Shown here piece by piece: positions 25,325 to 34,891 of a stretch of DNA of 64,000 nucleotides (the stretch's first letter is position 1; every line of letters starts with the position of its first letter). The notes under the pieces are model-generated. The model was not told where the DNA came from, did no database searches, and worked only from the letters and a program-made list of their open reading frames with translations. Source of the stretch: Symbiopectobacterium purcellii_A (lineage in GTDB: Bacteria; Pseudomonadota; Gammaproteobacteria; Enterobacterales; Enterobacteriaceae). A program made the translations under genes and the position numbers. The stretch covers positions 372,001 to 436,000 of the forward strand of contig NZ_CP189882.1 of NCBI RefSeq assembly GCF_052050035.1. The letters run 5' to 3'.

Positions 25325-26395
25325 CTAAACAAAGAATTGCTTATCACAATCCAAAAGGCTTGCAATTGTGCTACTCAACACTTTAACTAAATTATCAAAC
25401 GTCGAATGCGCGTTTGAAAATTTCTGGGTTAATGTTTGCATGCTGTTTTGGATATTATCTTTTTGCATATCAACGCCAGTCTGCCATGCAGACCACTGTG
25501 CTGCGTTGAACGACATATCTTTATCTTCCACTGAGTTATAAATATTCTCCAAGGGACTAATATCAATATGAACAATATAAGTGCCATCGGTTAACTCATA
25601 AATACAGTCAACAGTGCTGAGCCCAAACTCTCTTGCCCAAGCTTCACACTCCTCACGGCTAGCGCCTTGAACTGCAGACCCCGTTTGAACAGGAAATAAT
25701 GTCGTTGACATACCTGGAACAAGATAATCGCACATCAATTTTTCGAGACTTACTCTGAATTCTTTGCCATTCAGAATGGTTTTATCACCATCGGCGGAAA
25801 TGAATTGTGGCAGCTTGGACATAAAATCAGAAAAGTCCTTATAAAACTTCACATTTTTCTCAACGGCTTGTTGAAAAACATCCAAATAGCTTTCAGACAT
25901 TTCCTCAAGTGCACTAGCGATCAGGTCATTAATCTCTTTACTTGATAAGGTACTAAACGTGTCAGAATTCGAGGAGCTGGACATCAGTGCTGCGTAGGAA
26001 GCACTCCCCTGTTTTGTCAGCGTCGAATAGACCAGTTCTTTTGTATCAGACGACAGCGCCTTATTCTTCAATTCAGGATTCTTCAAATACAGATCATCGA
26101 GAACACGCATTCTTTTTTGTACATCATGACCGAGAAGCTCTCTCCGTGCCTGGATAGTCTTCATTTCATCAAGAAAGCCACTGAAATTTAAATTTTTTGA
26201 AAAATCTTCCAGCTTTACCCCCTCAGCCATGATAAACGAGAAAGGACCGAGAAGAATGCGATGCGTACCATCACTGCGGGGGGATATATTCATCTCATCA
26301 GCGACGGGCTCTTGCAAAAAACAATGATTAGCAGATTGATCCTGTGAATAACTATCAACCCGAAATGAGGGCCTGGTTGTAGATAATATTTCCAT
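25325..26395 (-). CDS. sipD: T3SS needle-tip protein SipD/IpaD family (SctA)
   Basis: With the start at 26395 (AGAGGA seven bases upstream) the protein has 356 residues (Salmonella SipD 343). A frame to 26425 exists, but its extra codons lie in a hairpin, so I reject that start. Family features are the central IpaD-like coiled coil (FYKDFSDFMSKLPQFISADG), NGKEFRVSLEKL, DISPLENIYNSV and the C-terminal helix MQTLTQKFSNAHSTFDNLVK VLSS. SctA caps the needle, senses host contact and supports assembly of the SipB-SipC pore. The frame is intact. Confidence 0.9.
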   Translation of the reverse strand: MEILSTTRPSFRVDSYSQDQSANHCFLQEPVADEMNISPRSDGTHRILLGPFSFIMAEGVKLEDFSKNLNFSGFLDEMKTIQARRELLGHDVQKRMRVLDDLYLKNPELKNKALSSDTKELVYSTLTKQGSASYAALMSSSSNSDTFSTLSSKEINDLIASALEEMSESYLDVFQQAVEKNVKFYKDFSDFMSKLPQFISADGDKTILNGKEFRVSLEKLMCDYLVPGMSTTLFPVQTGSAVQGASREECEAWAREFGLSTVDCIYELTDGTYIVHIDISPLENIYNSVEDKDMSFNAAQWSAWQTGVDMQKDNIQNSMQTLTQKFSNAHSTFDNLVKVLSSTIASLLDCDKQFFV

Positions 26396-26410
26396 ATTTT
26401 CCTCTGAAGA

Positions 26411-26434
26411 AACCGCCTGTATCAACAGGCGGTT
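26411..26434. terminator. Hairpin between sipC and sipD
   Basis: AACCGCCTGT (26411-26420) pairs with ACAGGCGGTT (26425-26434) around an ATCA loop, a 10-bp GC-rich stem. In the transcribed (minus) direction only a weak TTTC follows, so partial termination, RNA processing or mRNA stabilisation are all possible. It lies just upstream of the sipD ribosome-binding site. Confidence 0.6.
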
Positions 26435-26459
26435 TTATATCATTATCAATGTTTAGCAA

Positions 26460-27578
26460 TTACATTTTGGTATTATTGGCAACCACACTGGCAGTATCGC
26501 TGATACCTTTCGCAATATTTTCGAGCGTTGCCAACAATGCAGACTTGAGTTTTTCAGCATCCTGAGCTCTTGCATCGTTTTGTTGGCTCTCCTGCATAAA
26601 GACTTCTTTATCAAATTGCCGCAATTGCTGTAGGCCATTCTGCTCAGCCTGACTCACTATCATCTGAGCCGAAGAGATGGTTCCCATTGCTAAAGCGCCA
26701 CTCTGTAACGCTTTCCCCACATCAATTTGTTGATTTGAGGCGATTAGGGTGGTTTGGAGTTGAAAATTCTCGCTCTCCGCCTTTACGTGTTGACTATTGG
26801 GAGATTGCTTCAAGCGAGTCATATCATGCGCCCACATCGGATCGTTCATATCCTTCCCGCGTGAAGGCATTGCGTGCGCATTGAGATCGTTACCATGATT
26901 TTTATGGTCAGTAATTTTGGCTCCATGAGTCTCATAGCCTTTAATAGCCTGGCTATGCCCTCGATGGGACTTGATTCCACCAGCCAGCGACATACCACTT
27001 GTCACAATGCAACTGGTAAGATCCTTTTTGAACTGCTCCTGAGCAGCCTGCATACTGTGCTCGACAGAGCTTTCAAGGCTTTTCTGGCTTGTTTCCAGCA
27101 TCTTGGTTTTCATGCCATATTCAGCATGTTTGCTCAATAACGCGGTTTTCGCCAACTCAATTAGCGGGGCACAACGCATGCTGTTATAACCACCGAGAAA
27201 ATTTGTCGTAGACATGATTTTCTCTGACCGGCTAGCGATTCCTTTCTCCGGTAGCGCAGACACTTTTTCATTCTGAGCAGGTATCAGAGAACCACTTTGA
27301 GAATACAGAGAAATTTGTTTGCTCAACAAATTCACATCCGTGTCAGAAACTGGCTTAGTGATATCAGGAATTAGAATATCAATGCCAACAAGGTGACTGG
27401 ATGCATGCTGTACTAACACCGTTCTGTTCTGATTTAAGTCAGCGGTATCCAAAGGTTTGGAACTTGATTTCTCGATGAAACTGGTGTTACCCATACCCTT
27501 GCGATGCATCTCATCAGGAAGAGCAGTCGCTCGCGGTTGGAACACGGTATTATTGGGATTTGCAATAGATACTGCCAT
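26460..27578 (-). CDS. sipC: T3SS translocator/effector SipC (SctB)
   Basis: The 372-residue protein (Salmonella SipC 409) has a polar N-terminal half and a short hydrophobic stretch near CIVTSGMSLAGGI. Its C-terminal helical part includes QIDVGKALQSGALAMGTISS, AQMIVSQAEQNGLQQLRQFD and ENIAKGISDTASVVANNTKM, typical of SipC/IpaC. SipC and SipB form the translocation pore in the host membrane, and SipC nucleates actin in Salmonella. It lies 11 bp after sipB. The frame is intact. Confidence 0.9.
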   Translation of the reverse strand: MAVSIANPNNTVFQPRATALPDEMHRKGMGNTSFIEKSSSKPLDTADLNQNRTVLVQHASSHLVGIDILIPDITKPVSDTDVNLLSKQISLYSQSGSLIPAQNEKVSALPEKGIASRSEKIMSTTNFLGGYNSMRCAPLIELAKTALLSKHAEYGMKTKMLETSQKSLESSVEHSMQAAQEQFKKDLTSCIVTSGMSLAGGIKSHRGHSQAIKGYETHGAKITDHKNHGNDLNAHAMPSRGKDMNDPMWAHDMTRLKQSPNSQHVKAESENFQLQTTLIASNQQIDVGKALQSGALAMGTISSAQMIVSQAEQNGLQQLRQFDKEVFMQESQQNDARAQDAEKLKSALLATLENIAKGISDTASVVANNTKM

Positions 27579-27589
27579 AATGCCTCCTA

Positions 27590-29554
27590 TTAGGCTCTGA
27601 TATTTCTTACAACACTCTTCCCAGTGTTGGCTTTACTGCTTAACATGTCAGACAACGTCATATTTACCGATTGAGAAGCTTTGGAGTCCTCTTCATAATT
27701 AGTAAGAATTTTACTAATAAGATCGCGCAAAATGCTGACATCCATTGCGGCCAAATTAAAATCGGCAATTGCTTTTGTCGCCTGGAGCCTGATATTTGAA
27801 ATATTAATACTCATTCCACTTTGTACAACAGGCATCGCTGTCTGAACGCCATTTTCCAACATTTCCAATCGTTTCAATGCAATGTTACCCAAGCGTTTTG
27901 CATCTTCTGGATCGTTTGATCTCAAAATCTTCATGACATTGGCATTTACTTTATCTGAAATTTTATCCAGCTTTTTATTGATCTCTTGTGTAACTTTCCC
28001 AACCTGTTTTATGACAGATTGCATGCTTCGACTTAATGCCGCACTCCCTTGTCTCATAGAGTTATTAACCATTTGCGGCATAATTTTATTAATGACCCGC
28101 GTTATTGCCTGCTTGATTGACTGCATAATGGCAGAGGTCATTGCTTGGGACATTTTTTCTATCATGAATTTGGCTGCTGTTTTCGCCACTAAAGAAATAA
28201 CCACCATGGCAGCAATAGACACAGCGGCAGTGACCACCATATGGATAGTATCCATCATGTTGGCCCCGGTCGCTTTATCGATGTCATTTAGCAGCAAGCC
28301 GAGTGGTGTTTTATCAAAAATCTGCGTGATAATATCGCCCAGAATATTCATAAGAGGCATAAAGACATGCTCCATGAGAGGATTCATTACCATTTCAGTT
28401 AATGATTTTCCGGTAATAGCCGCAACAATGGGGTCAGCGACCATCAAGGCAATACCGACAGCCATTAGTGCCAGACCACCACCGCCAAATACTGTAGTAA
28501 TTGCCCCCAGCGCAATCGCCAGACCACCTAAAATTTTACCAACACAGCTGGACATTTTTTGCGCTTCTTCTGCTTTACGAACCTGCTCTTCGTATTTATC
28601 AGATTTACGCTGCATTTCAGCCTGACGCGCTTTGGTTTGAATGCGGTTCAGTTCAAGATCATTTTTTAATTTTTCGGCAGATGCCTCTTCCATTTTCATA
28701 ATAAATTCGGTGATCAGCATGATCATGACCGCCGTTTTAGTCAGCGCTTTCTCTGATTGCGCCAATGAATTGCTGGATACAACGCTACCTTTTGATGTCA
28801 GGTCCACATCGTTGTACTTTTTATTCATTTCTGCCGTATTGGTATTAATGTCATTCAGGACTCTCTGCATCGCAGCAAGCTTTTGCTCCGCAACCGCGCG
28901 CGCATCGGACAACGTTGATTGAGCGTGGCCTAGCGCTTTTTGCGCATCAGTAATATCCTTCTTCGCTTGCGTTACGTCAGGGTTATCTGCCAGTGACGGA
29001 TCATCAGGGTCTGTAACCCCTAATTGTTCTAACAATTCATCCAGGGACTTCTGCGCCTCATCAAGCTTACGCTGCGCTTGCGTCACATCATCTGTTGCAC
29101 CATCAACACCTTTTTGCGCCTCGTTAAACTCCGCCTCAAGACCATCGAAGGTTTGGTGCAACGCATCCAGATCCGCGGACAGCTCACGTGCTTTATCCAG
29201 GCGCGCTTCTGACTGGGTCAAAAATACGGCCAAGGCATTGGCACGCTGCGTCGCGTCCATCCCATTGGTAATATCCTGATACTGCGCCATTAAAAACAAC
29301 ATTTGCGCTTTGCTAGTTAACGGTGTCGATTGGCGGATTGCGGGTAACTCAACGTTCTCCGAGGTTGCAGATGCTGTTTGTGCCGAGACATCGTCAGCAA
29401 TCATTTCCCTGGCACGCTGTTGGGCTAATTGGTCAATAGCCTTTCCCTTTACCTGAGAAATATGTGTCTTCGTTGAAATTGCTTCACTTACTTTTCCAGT
29501 ATTGGATGGAAAATTTGCAAGATTTATCGCTTTACCTGTTTTGGATACATCCAT
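27590..29554 (-). CDS. sipB: T3SS translocator SipB (SctE)
   Basis: The protein has 654 residues (Salmonella SipB 593). A long coiled coil occupies about residues 110-250 (ARELSADLDALHQTFDGLEA, LDEAQKSLDELLEQLGV). Two membrane-inserting hydrophobic regions lie near 335-375 (KILGGLAIALGAITTVFGGG, LMAVGIALMVADPIVAAI) and near 435-460 (MVVTAAVSIAAMVVISLVA). SipB is the major pore-forming translocator and is held by the chaperone SicA, encoded 4 bp upstream. The extra length is mostly in the N-terminal and coiled-coil parts. The frame is intact. Confidence 0.93.
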   Translation of the reverse strand: MDVSKTGKAINLANFPSNTGKVSEAISTKTHISQVKGKAIDQLAQQRAREMIADDVSAQTASATSENVELPAIRQSTPLTSKAQMLFLMAQYQDITNGMDATQRANALAVFLTQSEARLDKARELSADLDALHQTFDGLEAEFNEAQKGVDGATDDVTQAQRKLDEAQKSLDELLEQLGVTDPDDPSLADNPDVTQAKKDITDAQKALGHAQSTLSDARAVAEQKLAAMQRVLNDINTNTAEMNKKYNDVDLTSKGSVVSSNSLAQSEKALTKTAVMIMLITEFIMKMEEASAEKLKNDLELNRIQTKARQAEMQRKSDKYEEQVRKAEEAQKMSSCVGKILGGLAIALGAITTVFGGGGLALMAVGIALMVADPIVAAITGKSLTEMVMNPLMEHVFMPLMNILGDIITQIFDKTPLGLLLNDIDKATGANMMDTIHMVVTAAVSIAAMVVISLVAKTAAKFMIEKMSQAMTSAIMQSIKQAITRVINKIMPQMVNNSMRQGSAALSRSMQSVIKQVGKVTQEINKKLDKISDKVNANVMKILRSNDPEDAKRLGNIALKRLEMLENGVQTAMPVVQSGMSINISNIRLQATKAIADFNLAAMDVSILRDLISKILTNYEEDSKASQSVNMTLSDMLSSKANTGKSVVRNIRA

Positions 29555-29558
29555 TTAT

Positions 29559-30092
29559 TTAAGACCTATGAAATGAAACGGTTTCCTCAGAGGGCTCAGC
29601 GTCATTTAACTCCTCACTCTCTCCCATATTTTGACGAATAGTACTCATGTACGCTTTAGCTTTAGCCACTAAAGACGAATCCTCACACCGTGAGCAAATA
29701 ATATCAAAGCACTGTAATGCCTTAACAACATTCCCCATAAGCAGTTGACACTGCCCTGAATAAAAGACCGGGTTGAAATCACTCTCCGCCATGACATAGG
29801 CTAATGAGTAAAAATCACACGCCTTGCTGTAATTTTTCTTTACCTGATTAACGGCACCCAAACCAATAAAGTAATCTGGGTTTTTAAGATCGTAGAGACA
29901 AAGAAAATGGAACAAATTTTCCGCTTCATCTAACTGGCCATTTTTGTATGCCTGATAAGCATACGCATAGACATTTTCCATCATGTCATCAGTAATGCCA
30001 TGAATCTCTTTTAATGTAGCCCCATGTTCCAATGTTGCCGTCATTAATAATGTTGCTTCCTGCTCGGTGATAGCACCAGTATTTTGTTCCAT
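29559..30092 (-). CDS. sicA: T3SS translocator chaperone SicA (class II)
   Basis: From the ATG at 30092 (GAGGAG ribosome-binding site) the protein has 177 residues (Salmonella SicA 165). The TPR array is clear: ATLKEIHGITDDMMENVYAY, GQLDEAENLFHFLCLYDLKN, PDYFIGLGAVNQVKKNYSKA and NPVFYSGQCQLLMGNVVKAL. SicA binds SipB and SipC before secretion. In Salmonella it also acts with InvF as a co-activator of the sic-sip genes, and InvF is present here. The longer frame to 30116 lacks a ribosome-binding site. The C-terminal 20 residues are acidic and longer than usual. Confidence 0.93.
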   Translation of the reverse strand: MEQNTGAITEQEATLLMTATLEHGATLKEIHGITDDMMENVYAYAYQAYKNGQLDEAENLFHFLCLYDLKNPDYFIGLGAVNQVKKNYSKACDFYSLAYVMAESDFNPVFYSGQCQLLMGNVVKALQCFDIICSRCEDSSLVAKAKAYMSTIRQNMGESEELNDAEPSEETVSFHRS

Positions 30093-30192
30093 TTTTACTC
30101 TCCTCAGTAGGGTCACCGCTTACTGCTGATGATCATTATTAAACCATGCGTTTATTTGATATTCACATAAAGAACGCTCATTCACCGTGGGT

Positions 30193-31248
30193 TTACGCGG
30201 GCGAGTCATTCTCGTTTTTCCAAGCACTTTCAACTTGTTGCAACCACACAAGGATACCAATGACGTTATCCAACTCTTCAATGCTGACAAAAGAGTATCG
30301 CTGGTGTGTTTTAAAGATTCGTCGTGCCAACTTAATATCTTCAACAACAGGAACCCCCACTTTCTCGGCATAAGCTCTAACGGCAAGCGCTCTCTGATTT
30401 CTCTCCAGCACAGAGACAAAGGGAATACCCACCACCTCCATATTGAGATAGATCCCAACCGCAACATGCGTTGGGTTAGCAATAATCACCGATGATTTTT
30501 CAATATCAGTTTTTATTTGCTCCGACAACAGTTCAGCATGTAACTCTTTACGTTTAGATTTGATTTCTGGATCACCTTCTTGCTCTTTAAATTCTCGTTT
30601 AACCTCCTGCTTATCCATTTTGAGATCTCTTATATGAAGAAAATACTCAGCAAGCGCATCCAATACAAACACCAATAGCGCGCAGGATAAACACAGATAG
30701 ATTAATGCGCCAAAAAGCTTCCCCCACAGCAGGAATATATGTACAGGCTCAGCATTAAGCTGAGAGAAAACCATATGTTTATGTTTATTCCAAAATACCA
30801 TAGCAGCGACGATAAAACTCGTCAGGAAAAGTAAGGTTTTCACGACATCTTTTATTGTGCGTAAACTAAATAATTTCTTGAAACCGTTAACCGGGTTTAA
30901 CGCATTAAAATTTAGTTTTAGTGCTTTACTGGTAAGCATAAAACCGGTTTGTAATAGCGTTGGAAACACCGAAGCAGCGATACAAAGTAATAAGAACGGT
31001 AAGAATAGCTTTAGCCCCGTCCAAAACACCGCTTCAGCATAGCCAAGCATATCATGAGTAAAACCATTTTCGATGACGAGTCGCCACATGGACATCAACT
31101 CGAAGACACCAGAAAAATTAACCAGGTATTGCACGCCCAGCAATATCAGACAAGCAATGACCAAATCTTTACTCTTAAATGACTGACCTTTTTTCGCCGC
31201 GTCTTTTTTCTTTTTGTCAGTCGGTTTTTCCGTTTTACTTCCAGACAT
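30193..31248 (-). CDS. spaS: T3SS export-gate switch protein SpaS (SctU)
   Basis: This 351-residue protein (Salmonella SpaS 356) has four N-terminal membrane helices (for example LVIACLILLGVQYLVNFSGV near 29-48). A cytosolic domain carries the autocleavage motif Asn258-Pro-Thr-His in SVIIANPTHVAVGIYLN. Autocleavage between Asn and Pro switches export from needle/rod parts to translocators, together with the ruler SpaN. The motif is intact at the same residue number as in Salmonella SpaS, a good sign of function. About 100 bp separate it from sicA. Confidence 0.96.
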   Translation of the reverse strand: MSGSKTEKPTDKKKKDAAKKGQSFKSKDLVIACLILLGVQYLVNFSGVFELMSMWRLVIENGFTHDMLGYAEAVFWTGLKLFLPFLLLCIAASVFPTLLQTGFMLTSKALKLNFNALNPVNGFKKLFSLRTIKDVVKTLLFLTSFIVAAMVFWNKHKHMVFSQLNAEPVHIFLLWGKLFGALIYLCLSCALLVFVLDALAEYFLHIRDLKMDKQEVKREFKEQEGDPEIKSKRKELHAELLSEQIKTDIEKSSVIIANPTHVAVGIYLNMEVVGIPFVSVLERNQRALAVRAYAEKVGVPVVEDIKLARRIFKTHQRYSFVSIEELDNVIGILVWLQQVESAWKNENDSPA

Positions 31249-31295
31249 AAATTCCCTTTATACTCCAGGTTCCCGCTTGCTTGCTAACCACTGCA

Positions 31296-32066
31296 TCACC
31301 AGCCAAGTAGATCAACGGGATATAGGCGTAAATCCATAATGCGGTCGGGCAATATGGGGGTGAAATAGAGCAGTAATAACAAGAATCCAATAAGGCTCTT
31401 AACCGTCAATGCCAGCGCAAAGGCATTCAACTGTGGGGCAAACCGTGCCAGTAACCCCAAAAAAAGTTCAGACAACAAAAAAATAATAATCAAAGGGCTG
31501 GCAAGGATAACGCCATTCTTCACGACCAAAGTTAGGAACCCGATAACGGTACGATATGCAGGCATATCCAACTGATAAGGTTGCCATAATTGATAACTTT
31601 TCTCGAAAACCTCCAGCATTAACAACAGACCACCGCTTTGCAGCACAATAACCGCAGCAAAGAGGTTGAAAAAGTTAGCCAGTTCGGAAGTATCCACCCC
31701 TGAAAGTGGATCAATGCTGCTACTCAGGGTTGCACCACGCTGATTGTCGATAAAACTGCCCGTCGCGTGCATAACCCAACACGGTAAACACAGAAAACCA
31801 GCGATGATCAGACCAACAGCCAACTCCTTACCGATTAAAATTAAAAACCAGATGTTATCGTACCCAGCCATCGCTTCTCCCGTATGCGGCCACAACACAC
31901 TGCCCGTGAGCATGGCAACGGGTAACCTGATAGCACCAGTCAACGTATTATTGTTGAAAAAGGGCAGCAATATAAACGCAGGCATCAGACGAGCTGATAC
32001 CATAGCCATTTCATAAAGCCAGGTGTGAAGGTCAAAAAACATTCCAGTAAACATATTGCTTATCAC
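31296..32066 (-). CDS. spaR: T3SS export-gate membrane protein SpaR (SctT)
   Basis: The 256-residue protein is strongly hydrophobic with several membrane helices. It has family blocks ARLMPAFILLPFFNNNTLTG, FIDNQRGATLSSSIDPLSGV and FLLSELFLGLLARFAPQLNA, as in SpaR/SctT (Salmonella 263 residues). SctR5-S4-T1 make the export gate at the base of the needle. It overlaps the spaQ stop by four bases. The frame is intact. Confidence 0.95.
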   Translation of the reverse strand: MISNMFTGMFFDLHTWLYEMAMVSARLMPAFILLPFFNNNTLTGAIRLPVAMLTGSVLWPHTGEAMAGYDNIWFLILIGKELAVGLIIAGFLCLPCWVMHATGSFIDNQRGATLSSSIDPLSGVDTSELANFFNLFAAVIVLQSGGLLLMLEVFEKSYQLWQPYQLDMPAYRTVIGFLTLVVKNGVILASPLIIIFLLSELFLGLLARFAPQLNAFALALTVKSLIGFLLLLLYFTPILPDRIMDLRLYPVDLLGW

Positions 32067-32317
32067 GCAAGTGCTATTCTTATTACTTCACGAGCATAAT
32101 TAAGCATAATATCGCCATACCACCCGAAAATAAGAAACAGACACAACGCCACGCTCAATAACTTGACGCCAAAAGGCAATGTCTGTTCTTGAAGCTGAGT
32201 TACTGTCTGGAATAAACCCACCAACAGCCCCACTATGGTGGCCACAGCAATGGGTAATGCCGACATTGTCAAAATCAGGTAAAGAGCTTTATTGCCTGCG
32301 AACGCTATTTCATCCAT
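32063..32317 (-). CDS. spaQ: T3SS export-gate protein SpaQ (SctS)
   Basis: The protein has 84 residues (Salmonella SpaQ 86) and two membrane helices around LSALPIAVATIVGLLVGLFQ and LLSVALCLFLIFGWYGDIML. The motif QTVTQLQEQTLPFGVKLLSV is characteristic of SctS/FliQ. It overlaps spaR by four bases and lies 15 bp after spaP. Confidence 0.95.
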   Translation of the reverse strand: MDEIAFAGNKALYLILTMSALPIAVATIVGLLVGLFQTVTQLQEQTLPFGVKLLSVALCLFLIFGWYGDIMLNYAREVIRIALA

Positions 32318-32332
32318 GATGATTCTCCACGG

Positions 32333-32998
32333 CTATAACGCCAGGTCCAGGTATTGTGTTACCAATCCTTTGGATAATAGCGTCCATCCATCTAACACAA
32401 CAAAGAGTACCAATTTAATGGGTACTGAAATGGTTACGGGACTCATCATCATCATGCCGAGCGCCAGCAAAATACTGGAGACCAGTAAATCGATAACAAC
32501 GAATGGCAGATAAAGATAAAAACCTATCTTAAATGCACTCTTTATCTCGCTTAAAGCATAAGCGGGTAATAATGCCAGGATAGAAGTACGTTCCTCTTCA
32601 TGCACTTCACTATCGGGGTTATCTCCGCGTTGAAGTTGGGCCCGCTCAAAAAACTGAGCCAATTCAGCATCAGAATACTTCTCAAGATAATCCCGATAAC
32701 TATCCAGTCCATTCTCAATAAAATATAAAACTGATTGACTGTCTCTGGTATCGACATTGGCTTGCTGAAATTGCTCATAGCCACTTTTCACCACGGGTAA
32801 CATGACAAAAAAAGATAAAATCAACGCTACGCCATTCAATGTCATATTGGAAGGAACTTGCTGAAGTCCCAATGCATTACGTACCATGACAAAAACAATG
32901 GAAAACTTTATATAACAGGTTCCACATGCAATCAAAAAAGGAAGCAGCGTTGAAAATGCCAGTATCGCAATCAGAGAAATATCATTGCCGTGAGACAT
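32333..32998 (-). CDS. spaP: T3SS export-gate protein SpaP (SctR)
   Basis: From the ATG at 32998 (AGAGG upstream) the protein has 221 residues (Salmonella 224). It has the SctR/FliP signatures YIKFSIVFVMVRNALGLQQV, PSNMTLNGVALILSFFVMLP and FALLPAYALSEIKSAFKIG-like LLPAYALSEIKSAFKIGFYL, plus GMMMMSPVTISVPIKLVLFV. Five copies form the core of the export gate. A start seven codons earlier (33019) is possible, but has a poorer ribosome-binding site. It overlaps spaO by about 17 bp. Confidence 0.95.
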   Translation of the reverse strand: MSHGNDISLIAILAFSTLLPFLIACGTCYIKFSIVFVMVRNALGLQQVPSNMTLNGVALILSFFVMLPVVKSGYEQFQQANVDTRDSQSVLYFIENGLDSYRDYLEKYSDAELAQFFERAQLQRGDNPDSEVHEEERTSILALLPAYALSEIKSAFKIGFYLYLPFVVIDLLVSSILLALGMMMMSPVTISVPIKLVLFVVLDGWTLLSKGLVTQYLDLAL

Positions 32999-33929
32999 CA
33001 CCAGCCTCTTGATAAACATCTTTTATTTCGATCCCCAAACGATCCTCAATCCACACCAACTCACCTTTGGCAACAGGTACACCATTAGCCATAATGTATA
33101 TATTCTGTTCTGCATCAGGATGACATGGAATAACCTGACCGTGATAAAAGGATTCTAATTCTGCAACGCTGAGCGTGCTTTGTTGCAATACCACATCGAG
33201 ATTTATCTTAATCTCGTCACGCGATCGTACCGGGGCAACAGCGACCTCATTTATGTGTTCTGGCAACGATAATTCGCTTTCATTTTCTGGCATTGTAGTA
33301 ACGTCCGTTTCATCAAACATAAATCCCTCTTCAATTTTGATAAATCGCCCCAATACATGGTTTGATGAGGCAACTGTGCATTCTTCATGATTAACCAATA
33401 TCACATCACCACGCTGAATGCGTTTCAGCAACGCCATGGAGATATGGCTGTAGCCAATTTGAAACTGGATAGATAAAGGCAGATCGTCCGCCTTCAAATG
33501 GCGACGCCCCTCGTCCAACGGGGCTTGGGAAGGAAAGGTATGCAGCCATACGCGTCCTTGCGATGCCATACAGGCGTAAGCCTGTGCTGGAACAGATGAT
33601 GCCGCCACCCGACCTTTGCTTTCCAAACGTTGGTATGCGAGGTCTTGTGGCAACCCATCAATAGGCTGTATGCAAGTAAGGAACAAGGTCTCTAACTGCG
33701 CAGGCGACCACGATGCGCTCGACAATGCCGCACTCTGAGGCACTCGGTGGCAAAACCATCTCTCCAGATCGATAATGCCCTCCCACCCCGTATCAGCGAT
33801 AAAATGCAGCAGGTGATTGCCGGGTACCAGATGCTGACAAACGTCAAAGCCTTGGTCTTGCCACGTTTTCACTCTGCGACGCTCGGACAGTTCGCGCTTT
33901 GAATAACTGCGTAGGTGTTGACCAATCAC
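32982..33929 (-). CDS. spaO: T3SS cytoplasmic sorting-platform protein SpaO (SctQ)
   Basis: The 315-residue protein (Salmonella SpaO 303) has a C-terminal SPOA domain (SVAELESFYHGQVIPCHPDA, NIYIMANGVPVAKGELVWIE) and an earlier SPOA-like region (FQIGYSHISMALLKRIQRGD). SctQ forms the pods of the sorting platform. In Salmonella an internal start makes a short SpaO-C product from the last ~100 codons. An in-frame ATG (MPENESELSLPE, near 33293) is a candidate for the same here. It overlaps spaN by four bases. Confidence 0.93.
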   Translation of the reverse strand: MIGQHLRSYSKRELSERRRVKTWQDQGFDVCQHLVPGNHLLHFIADTGWEGIIDLERWFCHRVPQSAALSSASWSPAQLETLFLTCIQPIDGLPQDLAYQRLESKGRVAASSVPAQAYACMASQGRVWLHTFPSQAPLDEGRRHLKADDLPLSIQFQIGYSHISMALLKRIQRGDVILVNHEECTVASSNHVLGRFIKIEEGFMFDETDVTTMPENESELSLPEHINEVAVAPVRSRDEIKINLDVVLQQSTLSVAELESFYHGQVIPCHPDAEQNIYIMANGVPVAKGELVWIEDRLGIEIKDVYQEAGDVSRQ

Positions 33930-34891
33930 GCATTTCCCTCATCGGCAAAGGTGCTGTGCTCTTTCTTTGGCTGCTCATCGTCCTCAGAAAACACCCATTC
34001 CGGGTCGCTTTGTCCCTGGCCCTCGTAATCCGCTAATCGCTGGTGCACTAACGGATCAGAAACCTGCAACACATGCGGTGCTTTGGCATGACCGCCGAGC
34101 AGTACATTGACCTGATGACCATCTCCCCAATCCGAAAAGCGGTACAATAATTGACCCTCTGACGCGGCCTCATTTAGCGCAGTATTGCCGATGTTTCTCA
34201 GTATTGCCTCAGAGGGAAGTGGCTGTCGGCCCGCCCCGGCGAACGCGTTATCAGCACTACGAGCGGCGGTATCACCCGTGAACATACGGTGTTGTGCATC
34301 GCTGGTTAGCGGAATACCAGAGGGCGTATGCTCTCTTTCCGTCCTGTGGCCTGGCGCTTCTGAAGGTATGCTCGTAGAGGGAAAAACCGCCGTATCAGTT
34401 ACCTGACTCGCTATCGCGTGGGAAAGTGGCGTATCACGACGTTCCTGAAGTGCAACGGCAGCAGACAGACCGTGCACCCCACTGGCTACGGCTGTCTTTT
34501 CCCCCACGCTGGCAGAAAGGGCGGATAAATCATGGTGTAGGGTTGTTTTGCGCATGGGTACACCCTTATCGAGTGGGGCCTCAGTCGCGCGGGTATTTAC
34601 TGTCTTGCTCACCTCGGCACGCGTCTCTGACTGCACCGGCAGATTGATTTTCCCTCGTCCGCTTTCCCTCCATTTGCCCAGACTCGCATGCAGTTCCGGT
34701 CGTGTTGCGGATAGCGAGGCGTGAGAAAGCGCAACAGGAGGGAAGGCAGTTTCCTCATGCCCTTTCTTCACCTGCTTTGCTTTTTGCTTTATGGCATTTA
34801 AAACAATGTGTTCTAAACTTTGCGTCGCATTTTCTTCCCTGCCGGGGTTACTGCCAGAAAAAATGGCTTTCACTCCATTTAACGTCGCCAT
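33926..34891 (-). CDS. spaN: T3SS needle-length regulator SpaN/InvJ (SctP)
   Basis: 321 residues (Salmonella InvJ 336), low in conserved sequence as is usual for rulers. It opens MATLNGVKAIFSGSNPGREE, has a Ser/Thr/Ala-rich disordered middle, and its more ordered C-terminal part is QLLYRFSDWGDGHQVNVLLG, VLQVSDPLVHQRLADYE. SctP measures needle or rod length and triggers the SpaS switch. Identification rests mainly on position between spaM and spaO, size and the C-terminal pattern. It overlaps both neighbours slightly. Confidence 0.88.
   Translation of the reverse strand: MATLNGVKAIFSGSNPGREENATQSLEHIVLNAIKQKAKQVKKGHEETAFPPVALSHASLSATRPELHASLGKWRESGRGKINLPVQSETRAEVSKTVNTRATEAPLDKGVPMRKTTLHHDLSALSASVGEKTAVASGVHGLSAAVALQERRDTPLSHAIASQVTDTAVFPSTSIPSEAPGHRTEREHTPSGIPLTSDAQHRMFTGDTAARSADNAFAGAGRQPLPSEAILRNIGNTALNEAASEGQLLYRFSDWGDGHQVNVLLGGHAKAPHVLQVSDPLVHQRLADYEGQGQSDPEWVFSEDDEQPKKEHSTFADEGNA

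Noticed and set aside
30120..30482. Frame overlapping the spaS end and the spaS-sicA gap as a separate gene
   Set aside because: Most of it lies within spaS in another frame and it has no ribosome-binding site.
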